The notes: generated by a model not told the origin, from the sequence alone. A DNA stretch of 64,000 bases from Proteles cristata cristata (GCA_017311185.1 JAESUZ010003887.1:186001-250000), one strand, 5' to 3'. Counted from the first letter of the stretch, positions 42,736 through 54,744 are shown. Numbers and translations: made by a program.

Positions 42736-43284
42736 GTCAGCCCATGTAGTGTGTACACAAGAGAGCTCTAGGCACTTAATATTCTTCCAGCAGACGGGAG
42801 CTAGAGGATCCACCCCCAGAGAATCACTTGCTCCCTGATTTCCAGAACGAGCAGGTGGAAGACCCTTGCGATAGTGAAAAGTGACCTCAGATGAACCACA
42901 GCAGCTGCTTGTCAAGCCAGCATCCTCTGGAGTTGGCCAGGTTTCCCGGCATTCCCTGGCAGAGTGTCCGTGATTCATAGCAGTGTGGGGACTTTACGAG
43001 CCTGTGATAAAACAGTAATCATCAGCTGTGAAGTTGACATGAGATTATGGAGCTGCACAGTTGAACTGAGTTACTGTGCTTTCCCGGGGCTGTTCATGCG
43101 ACGGCAGTATTGACCTAGTGAGGTATCAGTGGTGAGGGGGCTCTGGGTGGAATCTTGCCAGGCTGCCTTCCCTGGGCTGGGGACCGGAGAGGCACAGGGT
43201 TGAATTAGCCATTCACCTAGGTTTGTGGGATGCCACTCCCTCCTAGAAGCCACATCCAAATCTGTGGGCAAATCTTTTAAACCA
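42736..43284. other. Single-copy DNA, no gene seen
   Basis: No repeat or exon supported. Confidence 0.4.
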
Positions 43285-44010
43285 CATTCAGTGGGTCCCT
43301 TCTCACCAGGCCCCCTGCCATCACTGTGCTCAGAGCCACCTTCATCCCTTGTCTGCTTCACTCTACGAGCCTTGTCTTGGGCTCTCCCCCTCCCTGCTGC
43401 CCCGTCTCACTCCCCATGCTCCACACAATGGCAAGAATGATCTGGTTTAAATGTCAGATCCCTCCTTTCTGCTCAACACTATTCCATGGCTTCCCATGTC
43501 CATCCGTGTGAAAGTTGAAGGTCCTTCCAGTGGCTTGCAGGGCTCTGTGTGCGTGGATCCCTGGCATGTTCCTGCCCATCTTCTCCCAGGGCTTGTCCCC
43601 TCCCTGCCCCTGCCTCGGTGACCTCCGTGCTGGTCGAACACATCAAATCAAGCTCACCTCACCTCTCCCAAGGCTCCACACAGGCTGTTTCCTCTGCTGG
43701 AAAGCCCTTCCCCCAGATTTTCACATGGCTTGCTCCCCCTGTCCTGTACTCAGTGAGGCTGACCTGCTGCCTTATTTAAAGTCACAACACCCTGTCCCCC
43801 CTGCCCCCCAACCTCCCTTACGCTGCTCTACTTTTCTTTGGCCTCATAGAACTTTTCAGCTTGTAACACACTAGAAATACATTTATATTATTAATTATTG
43901 TCTACCTCCTAATAGAAGGTCATCTAGAAAGCAAAGATTGTGTTCGTTTGGTCATTGATGTATATCAAGTGTGAAGTAGGTGCTCAATTAATGTTTATAG
44001 AATGAATAAA
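43285..44010 (+). mobile_element. L2 LINE relic, long
   Basis: Forward L2 over about 720 bp: tgctcaacactattccatgg, ggcttgcagggctctgtgtg, tgctggaaagcccttccccc, ttttcacatggcttgctccc, aagcaaagattgtgttcg, ggtgctcaattaatgtttat then agaatgaata. Confidence 0.8.
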
Positions 44011-45539
44011 CAAAGGGCTGTAGTTTTCCATCAGACCAGGAACTCTGAGAAAACTGTTTTCTCTGTAAGATGGGAAGTTCCCCTAAGGCGAAGAGAGTGC
44101 CTTTCCCACTAAAGATCCCCTTCTTTCATCACACTATGCTGCTTGGCCCTGCCCTCCACCTAAGGTTTTGCAAACCACAGCCAGAGAGTGGAATAGGGAG
44201 ACAAGGCTCCCCATAGGCATGGGGGAGTGTGCAGTGGTGGCTGCTGGTTTCTAGGGGTCTCCCCTTGTTGACTTGATGCTTCCCACCAGCCTGTGGGCCT
44301 AACGCATTATGGGTGTGGCCTGGGGACCCCCATCCCTCTGACTTCTCTTAACCTCTGGGTGGGCCGGTTCTAAAGCCTGGATATCTGGTGTTAGGTAACC
44401 CTGTGGAGCACCCCACTCATTTTCAGGGCAGCCTACCCTCCACGCCAGTGAGTGGGGACCCCAGCCCCTAACAACCCTGCCCGCCATGCCCTACCTCCTC
44501 CCCAGTCTGGCTGGGTCCTACTTCTTTCCATTCCATTCACCCAAAAGGTACTTGCCTCTTGGGACAGAGTCCCAAACACTGTCTGAAAAATCCCTTGATT
44601 CTGGAATTGACGTCCCTAGTCTGTCTTGTCATTGCTAGGCCCTGGTATCAAATCCATCTGAACTCACGGAGGAGTGCACGAACCCAGCAGTTGTGACAAA
44701 GCACCTTCCAGACCTCTGACTGATGTCTGCGTGCTCCCAGCCATGTCTGAGAGTGGCAGAGCTGCTAAGACAGGCCCTCTCCGGGCAAGTAGGAACCCTG
44801 TGGTGGGTCATTTTGGCTTAGGACTCCGCCGACCTGGGTGAGCCCTGTCTGGACTGGACTGTAGCCCAAGACGCTCTCACACAACCTTCCTTCCTTGCAG
44901 CTATGCCGGAAGCCGGGGTCAGACTTCCCCCGGCTTCCCTGCGTGCCTCCCCACATGGACACTGCCCCTCATCAACCTCTTTCACACCTCGTTCTATGTC
45001 GGAGTCTGCTTCCGGGACAGCCCAGATCAACACTCCCGCCTTGGAGCCAAGCAGACGTGGCTTTGCACTGTGACTTCCTAGGGCTGTGGCTTCTGTATCC
45101 GTTAAGTTAAAGCAAGCAATCGCCACTCCATGAGCTGATTGATGGCAGGATAATTAAATGAGTGGGTGTAAACAGCCCAGTTCATGAGGCTTTTTACCCC
45201 TAAGCCTGCCTTGTGCACCTTGCCTTCTTCGAGCTCATTCCAGCCCTGGATCTGGGCGTCTTGCCCTTGACTCTAGTGACTTATCTGATCCGGGCTCCTT
45301 CCACCTCTCCAGTTCCTGCTTCGAGTCTCGGCAGCCTGGACCAGAGCTTATGGGATCCCAGCCAAGCGGGTCCTCAGGACTAAGTGTCCTTCAGGGCTGA
45401 GTTCTCGCGGGGCGCACAGTCCCACTCGGGATGGCAATTCGTCAGCTCGCTGCCTCTGAAACAAGACCAGCACATTTGCCCACAATGCGGTCCCACCCCA
45501 TTCCACTAATGGGTGTTTTAGAGGGAGCTTTTCCACTTG
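44011..45539. other. Single-copy DNA, no gene seen
   Basis: About 1.5 kb. An acceptor-like cttccttccttgcag ends at 44900 with an open frame after it, but no donor or domain. A weak MIR-like patch lies at 45145-45190 (gataattaaatgagtgggtg). Confidence 0.4.
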
Positions 45540-45920
45540 AAGGCTTTTTTTTTTAATCCTAAAAAGGGAAATTACTTGCTTAATTTAATTTGTTTAATAT
45601 TCCTGTTAAAAATGAGGTTCAATTAAGATGCCCAGAAAAACCATAATGTTCATTTAACAGAAGAATGAAATTTGAGTTTCACAAATGCATTTTTTCTTCT
45701 TTCTGTTTTTTTTTAAATGCAAATCCAGCTAAGCGAATTACTGATCTTTATTAGATGCTTTAATTACAGGTTGTTAATGGAAATATTACTGAAATTAAAC
45801 TCAAATGTGTTAACCAAGGAAAAAGCTTTATGTGTCACTAAAATAACCAAATTTCAAGACTTTGTCAATACGGTCAATTGAAATAGCACCTGAGAAATTA
45901 TCCTCTTAATTGGGATATAG
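45540..45920. other. AT-rich candidate conserved non-coding element
   Basis: Strong local AT enrichment between GC-rich flanks, with no repeat signature. Contains a perfect octamer ATGCAAAT at 45717-45724 and many TAAT-type cores: ttacttgcttaatttaattt, ggttcaattaagatgcccag, agatgctttaattacaggtt, ctgaaattaaactcaaatg. This is the motif style of vertebrate developmental enhancers. Conservation is not testable here. Confidence 0.4.
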
Positions 45921-46497
45921 TGATAGACTTTCTGTGGGGGGCCGGTCTTTCTGAGGCTGGTGGTAAACGGACCCCACCCACATGACGCAAAAACTTCACA
46001 TATGTGGGTCGGCTCTGCACCACACACAGGCAGTTCCTGCTCAGAGGTCCAAACCACCCGGATAAGTCCACTCTGCACACGTAGCAAGGAGCCCTTTATG
46101 CAGAAGGGGCTCAAATACAACCAAAATGCACACACTCTACAAACTCTCTGTTAGGTCTGGAGATGCTCTCTGGGAAAATCCAGAATCTCACCGTATATTT
46201 ATTCATCACAACCTTCCTACGTTTCTCCCCTTGAACATGCTGACATGCCGTGTAAATACGGTCTGGCCATGGTGAAACAGGCCGGCCACTCTCGGGAGTT
46301 TCCTCTGTGTTCTGGAAGCCCACTTCCCAAGGGATTGGTGGGGTGTACTCTGTAGCCCCTTTCCCTTCTTCTTCCCTTTGCTGGATTTCTCTTGGGGTGA
46401 CACTGCACACACCCCAGTCAGCTGTGTGGGGAATAGCAATTTCCCCTAGAATCGGGGGGACAGGCTAAGCACCATATGCCACTGGAGCTCATATCTT
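45921..46497. other. Single-copy DNA, no gene seen
   Basis: Overlapping minus-strand frames (to 99 codons) show no domain. Confidence 0.4.
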
Positions 46498-46703
46498 TTT
46501 AAAAAAATTTTTTTAGCGTTTACTTTTGAGAGAGAGACAGAGAGAGAATGGGGAGGGACAGAGAGAGAGAGGGGGACAGAAGATCTGAAGCTGACTCTGA
46601 GCTGACAGCACAGACCCCTATGCGGGGCTCAAACTCACGAACTGTGAGACCATAACCTGAGCTGAGGTCGGACACTTAACAGGCTGAGCCACCCAGGCGC
46701 CCC
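46498..46703 (-). mobile_element. SINEC-type CAN-SINE
   Basis: Reverse SINE, moderately diverged: ggggctcaaactcacgaact, gctgagccacccaggcgccc. No clear target duplication. Confidence 0.93.
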
Positions 46704-47194
46704 AGTCCTCCTGTCTTAAGGCAGCTTGGCTCACTTGACAGGAAGTTGGGTCTCTTTTCCACTCTGACTAGCCGGCCAGCTCAGTCTTCAACTTGTCCCT
46801 AGGGGCCATTCTGTCCTTTCGAATCGGGCTTCAAGTATAACTACAAAATTTCCAGTGAAAACAACCCTCGATCGGCCTGCCTAGTTGTGGCGGCTGCAGA
46901 GATGCTTGTGGTGGGAGGTTTTAAAGCCAGCCGGCCAGGGCTGTGATTCCTGCACCCCTGCTCACTGTCAGCACGGCCTCGGGTTAGATTGTTTCCCTCC
47001 CTGGAGCCATTTCCTTAGCTCCGAGATGGGGAAACTAGTGCTCTCCCTCAGCTCTCGTTCTCCCCCTCAGCTCAAGAGCTTGCCAGTGCTCTTTTCCTAT
47101 ATACACCCTTGGACTCCTGCACTCTACTTTCTCACCTTTCTCCTGAAAGCTTAGTCTGTCTCCCTGTGTCCCCGTCTGCGCAGCCAATTCACTC
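46704..47194. other. Single-copy DNA with possible MIR piece
   Basis: 46965-47040 (cctcgggttagattgtttcc, agctccgagatggggaaact) may be a forward MIR core. Otherwise nothing is recognised. Confidence 0.4.
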
Positions 47195-47700
47195 CCCCTC
47201 AGTCAGTGTCCTCCTGACAAGTAACAGAACCTACTCTGGCCAGTTTAAGCAGAAGAGAAACAAATGAAGGGATCCCAGGGATCTTCCATAGAAACTCTGG
47301 GAAAGACAGAGAAGACATGGAGCGTGGGCATGAGGAGCGGTGCCCACAGCCTACCATTGGTCTACACTGGCAGCTCTGCTGACCTTGGCTGCAGGGGGGG
47401 ACCCGAGCTGTGGCTCTGCCACTGACCATTGGCTCTGGGTGCTGAAACAGTCTGGAACAGCTGATCCCAGGGTGCACACCTCCCTACCACTCCAGAAACC
47501 AGATTCCACACAGGGATGCCTGTGTCCTCACCTTGCTCTCTCTCTTCCACATCTAGCATCCCATTGGTGTGGCTGATTGGTGGAGCCCAGGTCACGTGGC
47601 TGGATCGCAGCTGCAAGGGCCGCTGGGAGAGGGGCGTTTTTCTCCAGGAAGAGCTGCTCACACAGGTGAGAAACTTACCACGTGTAGGAAGGGTATTTGG
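47195..47700. other. Possible unnamed interspersed repeat
   Basis: gtaacagaacctactctggc with agtttaagcagaagagaaac, and later tggctgattggtggagccca, resemble a medium-reiteration mammalian repeat. Not identified; could be single-copy. Confidence 0.25.
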
Positions 47701-48334
47701 GGCATTCTGGCAGGCATGATAGGCATGTGCTTCACTCTCAACCACTGCCCCTGGGTCTCCAAGTCTTCTAATCCTCCACCAAAGTGCTCTGGGAAGACCA
47801 TCTTGATTCTGGGCAGCTTCTCTTCATCCCTCATGTCTGTCCACCCTCCTCCACCCTTGCTGTCTGCCCCCAAAGGCTGAGCTGGGGGACCTATATCTAT
47901 CTTCCTGTTGCTTCACCTGTCTTCTGGCTTCCAGTTGAGTGTGGTCAATAAGGAGCTTTGGCTGGAAGCTGGAAGGAGGAGGGAGGGTGAGGTCAGGGAA
48001 CTTACCTTGCCAACTTCCTATGCGTGGGGTCTCGCTTGGCTGGCTGTGTCCCTTCACAAACTTCCTGAGCCTGTCAGACAAAGCTCCCTGCCTCCGAGTT
48101 CATGAACTCCTCCTTCTTTTGGGTCCTTTGGCCCAAGGGGCTGACTATTGAGGTTCTTCCCTCAATATCAGCCATCAGCCACTGCACTCACTTGAGGCTT
48201 TCCCTGCACCAAGCCCTACTGTTCCAAGACGCTTTGTTAAAATCTCCTGAAACTGCCCAACCCAAGAGTTTTCTTTCTATTCTGTTGGGACCCTAATAAG
48301 ACAGCCACAGTGACCTCCACTTTGCCAAAGCTGG
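47701..48334. other. Single-copy DNA, no gene seen
   Basis: No repeat or supported exon. Confidence 0.4.
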
Positions 48335-49530
48335 TAGATGCTTCTCAGTCTTGATCTTCCTCAACCTCTTACCTGCATTTAACATGGGGATTCCTTCTTC
48401 CTAGATTCCCCTGTTCCTTTGGCTTCCAACTCTGGATGTGTCTGCTTAGTCTCCTTCAGGGGTGTCTCCTCTTGTGTATGCTCCTGAGCATGGCTGTTTC
48501 CCAGGGTTCTGTTTATGGAGCCTCTCCTTTCTCTTGACATGATCTCTACATGTGAGCTCATTTACCCTCTTAGTTTTAACCCCAGCTCTTTGCTGATACC
48601 TCCCCATTCTATGTCTCCAGGCTATTTCCTGGGCTTAAGTCCAAGTACCTACTGGGAGCACCTGGATGTCACATGAGTATCATCAACTCAACAAAACCCA
48701 AACTGATTCATTATCCCCTCTCCCCAATCTGCTTTGCTCGGTGTCCCAATTTTTCATGAAAGGCACCTATTCGGTCTCCCAAGACGCAGTCTGGAGACCA
48801 TCAGGCTCTTCCTTCTTCCTCCCAGGGACTTCCCGTCCTGTTCCCTTCTTAAGTGTTCCTTGACCCAGTCCTCCTTTCTCCAGTTATACTGCCAGTCCTT
48901 GATCAGGGACCTTATCATATCTTGGGTGAAATGTAACAATTCTCCTTCACAGCCTCCTAGGATGCAATCTATCATAGGGAAAGGAACTGCCCCCCTGCCC
49001 ACCCCCCCAAGCCAGAGTTAGGATTCTAGAATGTGACCTCACTACATTAGATTCTGCTGAAATCCCTTCAGTCCTCTGGAGCATTGAGTCCATGCTCCTT
49101 AGCCAGACCTTCAAAACCTCTGGAGCCCCCACTCCTGCCCACCTCTGCTGTCTTGTCTCATGTTATTGCCTGTCTCCAAGCTCATGCTCTCATCAACTGG
49201 TCAGCTTACAATTTCAAACACAAACCGTGCTGTTCCACACCTCCATGACCTTGCTTATGTGGCTTCCTCTAACCCAGAGTGGATTCTCCCCCTTTCCTCC
49301 CCTACTGTTCTGCCTTCAGGTTCAGCTCCTGTGACCTTTCCCCATGGGCTGATGTCCCAGGTGTGGGGACCATGCATTCAATCTTCACATTTCTCATTTA
49401 TAGTGAATTTTCTCTTTGTGTCCATCACCCCTGCTAGGCTATAATTTTCCTCGTGGCAAGAATTGTCCCTTAATCATTTCTAGCACTTACTGTCTGGCAC
49501 ATAAATGTTTATTGATTTGAATTGAAGGTA
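48335..49530 (+). mobile_element. L2 LINE relic, the longest here
   Basis: About 1.2 kb in L2 order: taacatggggattccttctt, tgatacctccccattctatg, agtacctactgggagcacct, aacccaaactgattcattat, cagaccttcaaaacctctgg, tctgccttcaggttcagctc, ctgctaggctataattttcc, gcacataaatgtttattgat. Open frames are incidental. Confidence 0.7.
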
Positions 49531-49884
49531 TTGGATGAGCTGGGTTGCAGAGTGTTTAAAAGCCCCGATACCTTTAAGTTCTTGGGGACAGGATTGACAA
49601 GAAGATACACCCCCTCCCTGCTGCCATCCTCACTCAAAAGTGGTTTGGGTTTCTCATACAGGAAATTAAATAATTCCAAATCCCCTTCCCTCCAACGAAT
49701 AGCTCTTAGAGCTGGGGAAATAGCATATACCTACTAGTTTTTTCCCGTGGTCCGAAATTCACCCCGGCCAGAGTTAGACCCCCCTGGCACTCTTCCATCT
49801 TCCTAGCGCTCTGCCTCTCTGGCCATGCTCTCGCCTTGGGTCTCCTCACTGGAAATTTTACATTTTTTCAAGGTTAGAGGATCC
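49531..49884. other. Single-copy DNA
   Basis: Nothing recognised. Confidence 0.4.
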
Positions 49885-50092
49885 AGAGCAAGAGCTTAAG
49901 AGTCATAGAGGCCCAGCTTAAAATCTTCTAACCAGCTTTGTGACCTTGGCAGTTCCCTGACACACACCCTCCCCAAGCTTGTTTCCTCATCTATAAGATG
50001 GGAGTGATAATTATAACACCCAGATCATGGGGGTTTTGTAAGGATTAAATGAGATAATGGGCGTCAGGCACTTAGCTCACAGCCTGGCTCCG
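49885..50092 (+). mobile_element. MIR relic, near full length
   Basis: Forward MIR: ccagctttgtgaccttggca, gtttcctcatctataagatg, gggttttgtaaggattaaat, gagataatgggcgtcaggca. Confidence 0.85.
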
Positions 50093-50410
50093 AGGCTTAA
50101 TTCAAATCCTACCTCCCCTGAGAAATCTCTGGTGACTCAGAGCCAGCCCACAATAGTTTCCCTCCTCAGAAGGGTGTGACTGAAGGCTCAAACTCTCTTT
50201 CCGGCATTGAATCACTCTCCATTTCTGAGCCTCTCTCATCCCCCACGTGCTAGCCACGTCTCTGTTTCCTGTCTTGGTTCTCCCATTAGATTTTCAGCCA
50301 CTAGAGAACAAAGATCATGAAACAAATAATTCGAGACATCGCAGGCACCTTGGTGGGTACCCTCCCTTCTCTCTGTCAACCAAACACCTTAAAGTATCTG
50401 GCACAAAGCT
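50093..50410 (+). mobile_element. L2 LINE relic
   Basis: Forward L2: ttcaaatcctacctcccctg, agaaatctctggtgactcag, tttcagccactagagaacaa, ttaaagtatctggcacaaag. It abuts the MIR on its left. Confidence 0.6.
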
Positions 50411-50899
50411 GGGGGTGTGCACAGCTGCTCCTTGAGCTGACCTGGATATCTTGCACAAGGTGGAGGAGGCAGGTGAAGGGGAGGAGGAAGGAACAGACTG
50501 TAGGTGTTGCAGGGATAAGTGGCCCTCTTCTGTCATAACACTGAAGGCCTAAGTAGTTCCTAGAAAACCTTTCACTCAGATGAAGCACAGGGAGGCTACT
50601 CAGGAGATAAACAGGACAGCTTATTCCTCCCGCCATCTGCAAAAAGATGCCCAGTTCTAGTTCCGGGAAAGGCACCGGAAGTCTGCTGTTTATTCCCAAA
50701 CAATGCCAAGGAAAGACTGGCAGTTTAATGAGCTCGGGGTCCACGGAACTAAAGCTAGGTGGGTCCCCTTTAGAGAAAGCCACCACCCTGGGACGCTTGC
50801 ACCAATATCTGCCTGTGCAAGGCACGTGCCCCTGTGTGTGATTTTGCTCTTGTGCTGGTTTCTAACGCAGCTGGAGGAAGACACTTAACACACCCAGCA
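50411..50899. other. Single-copy DNA
   Basis: Nothing recognised. A 149-codon minus-strand frame here (50376-50825) has no domain. Confidence 0.4.
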
Positions 50900-51540
50900 C
50901 ACATTGTTGCCTGGCCGAACAGGTGCAGCCCCGCCCCCATCCCTGCGGAACAACCAGAGGCCTTCAGTGTCAGCAGGAGAGACCTGCCCAGTGCCCCTGG
51001 CATCCCCGCACAGGGAGGCAGCCTCCTCCTGACCTTTCCGACGCCCCTTGCTGGCCTGAGCGCAGGAGGGCGGGACGGAGCTCGGAAACTCGACCTTCCC
51101 CCAAATCCACCCCAAGCTTGGGGCTCTTCCAGGGCCCGGGTGGCGGGTCCTCTCAGCCCCACTTCCACCAACAGTCACAGCAAGCGCCTGTCACGCCTGC
51201 GGCGACCAGAGCCGCCCACGCGCCTTAACTGGATGTGAAAAGTTAATTCAGGTATAAACGTGAAGGCTTAATGAAAGGAGAGCGCAGCGGATTAATTATG
51301 CCCCTTTTTGCCAAGGTAACGGCACACACCTGCTCGCCAGCGGCTGGTGCCCCCGCCTGCCGCCTCTTGGCCTTGGCCTCTCTCCAGTGCCCTCTTTGGC
51401 AAAAGGCAGGCCTGGGGACTGGGCGGAGGAGGTGAAACATTAGTATTAATTACGGCGTTTGGGAGCAGAAATCCGCAGGGGCAGTTGTGAAAAGATGCGT
51501 GGCGGTGCAGGCCTCTTGCCCGCCACTGAATCAGGCGCCT
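50900..51540. promoter_or_regulatory. CpG-enriched candidate regulatory element
   Basis: The most CpG-dense stretch in the window (50930-51220: ccgcccccatccctgcggaa, gagcgcaggagggcgggacg, gcctgcggcgaccagagccg). It is followed by spaced homeodomain-type sites ggattaatta (51289-51298) and attaattac (51445-51453), and an E-box CACCTG at 51327-51332. No repeat. It could be a small CpG island, promoter or developmental enhancer. No transcript start can be assigned. Confidence 0.4.
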
Positions 51541-51664
51541 CCACTACAGCTCGCCATCCCGCCAGTCTTCTGTGACCCTCAGCTGGGTGTGGAGGGGATT
51601 TACAAAGCCACAAGACACGCTCCGACCCTCAAGGTGCTGGAGCCCAATTAGGACTTATTATTGT
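51541..51664. other. Single-copy DNA
   Basis: Nothing recognised before the MIR. Confidence 0.4.
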
Positions 51665-51895
51665 TAACTATCATTAACAATAATTATCATTATTATTACC
51701 GCTTGCTGAGTACATCCTATGGACAAGGCATTGTACTAGGCCCATTATAGGTTCTTCAATTTCATCTTGTTTGGCATCTTATGAGGTTAGTTGTTCTTGT
51801 CTCCATTTTACGGATGAGGAAATAGAGGCTCAAAGAGGAAAAAGTAAATCGTCCATGGTTGCGCAGCTAGAAATGAGCAAACCTGGGTTTTGGTC
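51665..51895 (-). mobile_element. MIR relic, near full length
   Basis: Reverse MIR: ttattaccgcttgctgagta, catcctatggacaaggcatt, ccattttacggatgaggaaa, tagaggctcaaagaggaaaa, gcgcagctagaaatgagcaa. Confidence 0.85.
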
Positions 51896-52654
51896 CCTGT
51901 TCGGAGGGGACCCTGTTTGCTGCCTTCTGTGTTATCTGCTCTTTAGGAAAGACACAGCCCAGGATTGCAAATAAACAGCCCCGAGTCATATAAAGGAGTG
52001 CGTAATTCTGCATAGCCAACAACGTGTGATGCTTGGGAGTTCTAAGTAGGAAGATGCATAAGGCTTGGGTGGGCAGGACGGCTTCCTGCTTTGAGGTAGG
52101 TTATTAAAAAGCCTGGGAGCTTGCTTCCTTGTTTCCCTCACTTCCAGACTCCCCCTCACCCCTCTCCACCATGAGCTCATCCTACAAATTCCCATTTCTT
52201 CTATAATGTTGGAAAGCAACCCAGCCGGTTCCTAGGACCTAAGGGAGGAGGCTCCAGCCGATACACGTTTTCCGGTCCAGATGGGGGGGTCTCGTCAGAG
52301 AGGTCTGTTCTGTCATGCCGTGATTGAGCAGACATGGTCTCCATGCCCTGTTTCTCTGTCCCAGAAGTGAAGGAACAGAGGGAGAGCCAAGGAGTCTGCC
52401 TGGCTTCAGGCTATGTCTGGGGACCAGAGCTTCTGTGCCTGTTAGAATAGGAGTTCTCCAGGGGCTGTTGAATCAAGGGACTTATCTCTCCACAGCTACA
52501 TGTGTGTGCCTCGCTTTCATCCTAGGAGCACCCAGGGCTGGCTGCGGCTGCTCAGACGCTGCATGGGAATCTCAAGGGCAGCGTTCAGCAGCATGATCTC
52601 CTAACCTGAAGAGACATGGAGTGCCTGGGAGGTGGGGTGGAGGGAGGGCAGCTG
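51896..52654. other. Single-copy DNA, no gene seen
   Basis: No repeat or exon supported. Confidence 0.4.
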
Positions 52655-52770
52655 GTGGAGTTCAGAGGCTCGGGGAGTTCAGGAGATAAGCTCAAGGTCA
52701 CAGAGTGAACCAGAGGAAGGAGAAACCCCAAATCTGCATTTCTAGGTCTCAGTGTTCAGGCCCCCAGTCC
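52655..52770 (-). mobile_element. MIR fragment
   Basis: Reverse MIR pieces: aagctcaaggtcacagagtg and gcatttctaggtctcagtgt. Confidence 0.5.
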
Positions 52771-52889
52771 TGCTGAACGCCACACGTTTCCTCTTTGGGT
52801 GTGACTTCAGTCTCTGGACTGGGCTCTCTGGAGCCAACCAACAGAACAGAGAAGAGGAGGGACTCATCTGTGACAGGTGAATGTGGCAC

Positions 52890-53080
52890 AGTGCTGATCA
52901 CTGCGGCTTGCTGACCACTTAGGTGCCAGGCATGGGGAAAAGTGAATTCTCTGTGTAGGTAGATGACTAACCTCCCCCCTCCATTTTAAAGATGTAGAAA
53001 CTGAAGTTTGGAAAGATAGCTTGACTTGCTCAAGGCCACCCAAGTGGTAAGTGGTGGGACCTACATTGGAAATCTGAAGA
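52890..53080 (-). mobile_element. MIR relic
   Basis: Reverse MIR: gaccacttaggtgccaggca, ccattttaaagatgtagaaa, ctgaagtttggaaagatagc, ggccacccaagtggtaagtg. Confidence 0.75.
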
Positions 53081-53104
53081 GTTCAGGGTGTCTATGGAAA
53101 GGGA

Positions 53105-53235
53105 TGGCTTAGGATTCTTCCAGGAAATATTTACAGGGCACCTCATGTGTGTTGGACAGCGCACTTCTACTGCAGATACAGCAGTGAACAAGACAGATGG
53201 GGCCCCAGTCCTCACCGAGCCTGTAGTTCAATGGG
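53105..53235 (-). mobile_element. L2 LINE 3' end
   Basis: Reverse L2 tail: ggaaatatttacagggcacc, gcagatacagcagtgaacaa, ccccagtcctcaccgagcct. Confidence 0.72.
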
Positions 53236-53364
53236 GTTGGTGAATGTGCCCCCCATGACACGGGGGGTGTACTGGCATGGGTTTTGCTCAGCAATGATTC
53301 TTGCAGTGCTGATTCTCCACTCTGGCTGCAGGAGAGGGTCACCCACCACCATGCAAGATCACTA

Positions 53365-53495
53365 GCAATGTTGCAGTCCCACTGCAGACTGTTAGAACCC
53401 CTTCTCAGTGGGGAGGAGCCTGGGCATCAGTACGCTTCATAAACAATTCAGGTGATTGCAACTGACCACAGGTTGAGGACCACCACTGGACAGCA
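53365..53495 (+). mobile_element. MER5-like hAT relic
   Basis: gcctgggcatcagtacgctt, caattcaggtgattgcaact, aggttgaggaccaccactgg: the 3' half of a hAT-Charlie non-autonomous element. Confidence 0.6.
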
Positions 53496-53739
53496 GCTGC
53501 CATAGCACTTGAACGAAGCAAGCCTGGGACATATGCCTTAAAGTAAATAATTTGGGGAGGGTTAATGACCATCAAGACTGTGCCTTGGGAAGCAGTCATG
53601 TCCCTCAGGGAGCAGAAGTAGAAGGCGGAAAGGGTTCCTGGGGGGACCCAAACACACGCCTTCAAGGCTGCCCCAGATGACAGAATGGTAGTGGCAGAGT
53701 GACAGGTTGATATGAATGATCTCAAGGTTCCTGGCTGTC

Positions 53740-53960
53740 ATCTGCCTGGAAATATTTTATTTATTTATTACGGTTTCCAAAGAGGGTCCTTTTACTAGAG
53801 TGCATTGAGAGTTAGGTGTAAAATTTAAGGCCCTAATTAAAATACATAAAACATGGCATGCAGCAATTAGAGTGGTAGGAAATGGCATTGAAAAACCTCA
53901 TCAGCTGTGAGTATTTGAAATTGGGAAGAGTCCAATTTACTGGGCAGTAAATGCCTTGCC
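53740..53960. other. AT-rich candidate conserved element
   Basis: ggaaatattttatttattta, aggccctaattaaaatacat, ggcatgcagcaattagagtg and ctcatcagctgtgag (E-box CAGCTG). No repeat signature. Functional reading is inference. Confidence 0.3.
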
Positions 53961-54374
53961 CCTAACATTGAAGGTCAGGAGTGAAAGGGTGTGCAGAAGC
54001 CTCTACCCGTCCAAGTTGGATGTGGAAAGATGATCTGTAACCATTGGGAGTCCAGTCGGAGGGGAGACACAGAGCTGCCTTTAGGGAGATTCTCACCAGA
54101 TGTCTGTGTCTGCAGTGAGTGTCTTCGAATGCATCTGTGCAAAGTCACTTTATGTTGGGGAAAGCCACCAGTGTGGGTATCTGTGGTTATTTGCCCTCAG
54201 TCCCACTGGAAACTGTGTGAGAGGTTGGGTCTCAGCGTTTTAATCAGATACGTGTGCTATCCCTTATATATGTGTGATTTATAAACACTTTGTCCAAGAG
54301 TATCTTTTTTTTTCTCTCTTTAGTATCTATCCCTATCAGCTAATAGCCAAAAAGAGACCCAGAAGGTCTATGTT
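53961..54374. other. Single-copy DNA
   Basis: Nothing recognised. Confidence 0.4.
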
Positions 54375-54600
54375 TACCAATAATAAAAGCTGATGGTTAT
54401 AGGATTGTGTCAAGCACCGTTCTAAAAACTTCACATACCACAAGTCATTTCATCCTTACAGCAATCCAATGACATGAGCACTAGCAGCCTGTTTTTGAAT
54501 TGAGAAAACTGAGGTACAAAGCCTAACCTCCTCGAAGTTACGAAGCTGGTGAGAGCCTGACCCGGGTGCCGGCCTTAGACATGCTAATCCCAGAGCCCTT
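54375..54600 (-). mobile_element. MIR relic
   Basis: Reverse MIR: gtcaagcaccgttctaaaaa, agtcatttcatccttacagc, ttgagaaaactgaggtacaa, cgaagctggtgagagcctga. Confidence 0.82.
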
Positions 54601-54744
54601 GCACTGGAGGGTGGCACTGCCTGAGGGTGGCATCTTGGGCCAACTTCTGGGCACTCCCGAGGACCCCTGAGCCCCAGCGATGGGAGTGTGTGCAGACCCC
54701 ACCCACGGGAACCATGTCTTCAGTTTATGCACAAGGACTTGGGG

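Noticed and set aside
44886..45110. Possible exon after cttccttccttgcag
   Set aside because: The open frame is short with no donor or domain. It remains single-copy DNA.
50834..51238. 134-codon plus-strand frame in the CpG-rich block
   Set aside because: All frames tend to be open in GC-rich DNA. Both strands are open here and no domain is visible.
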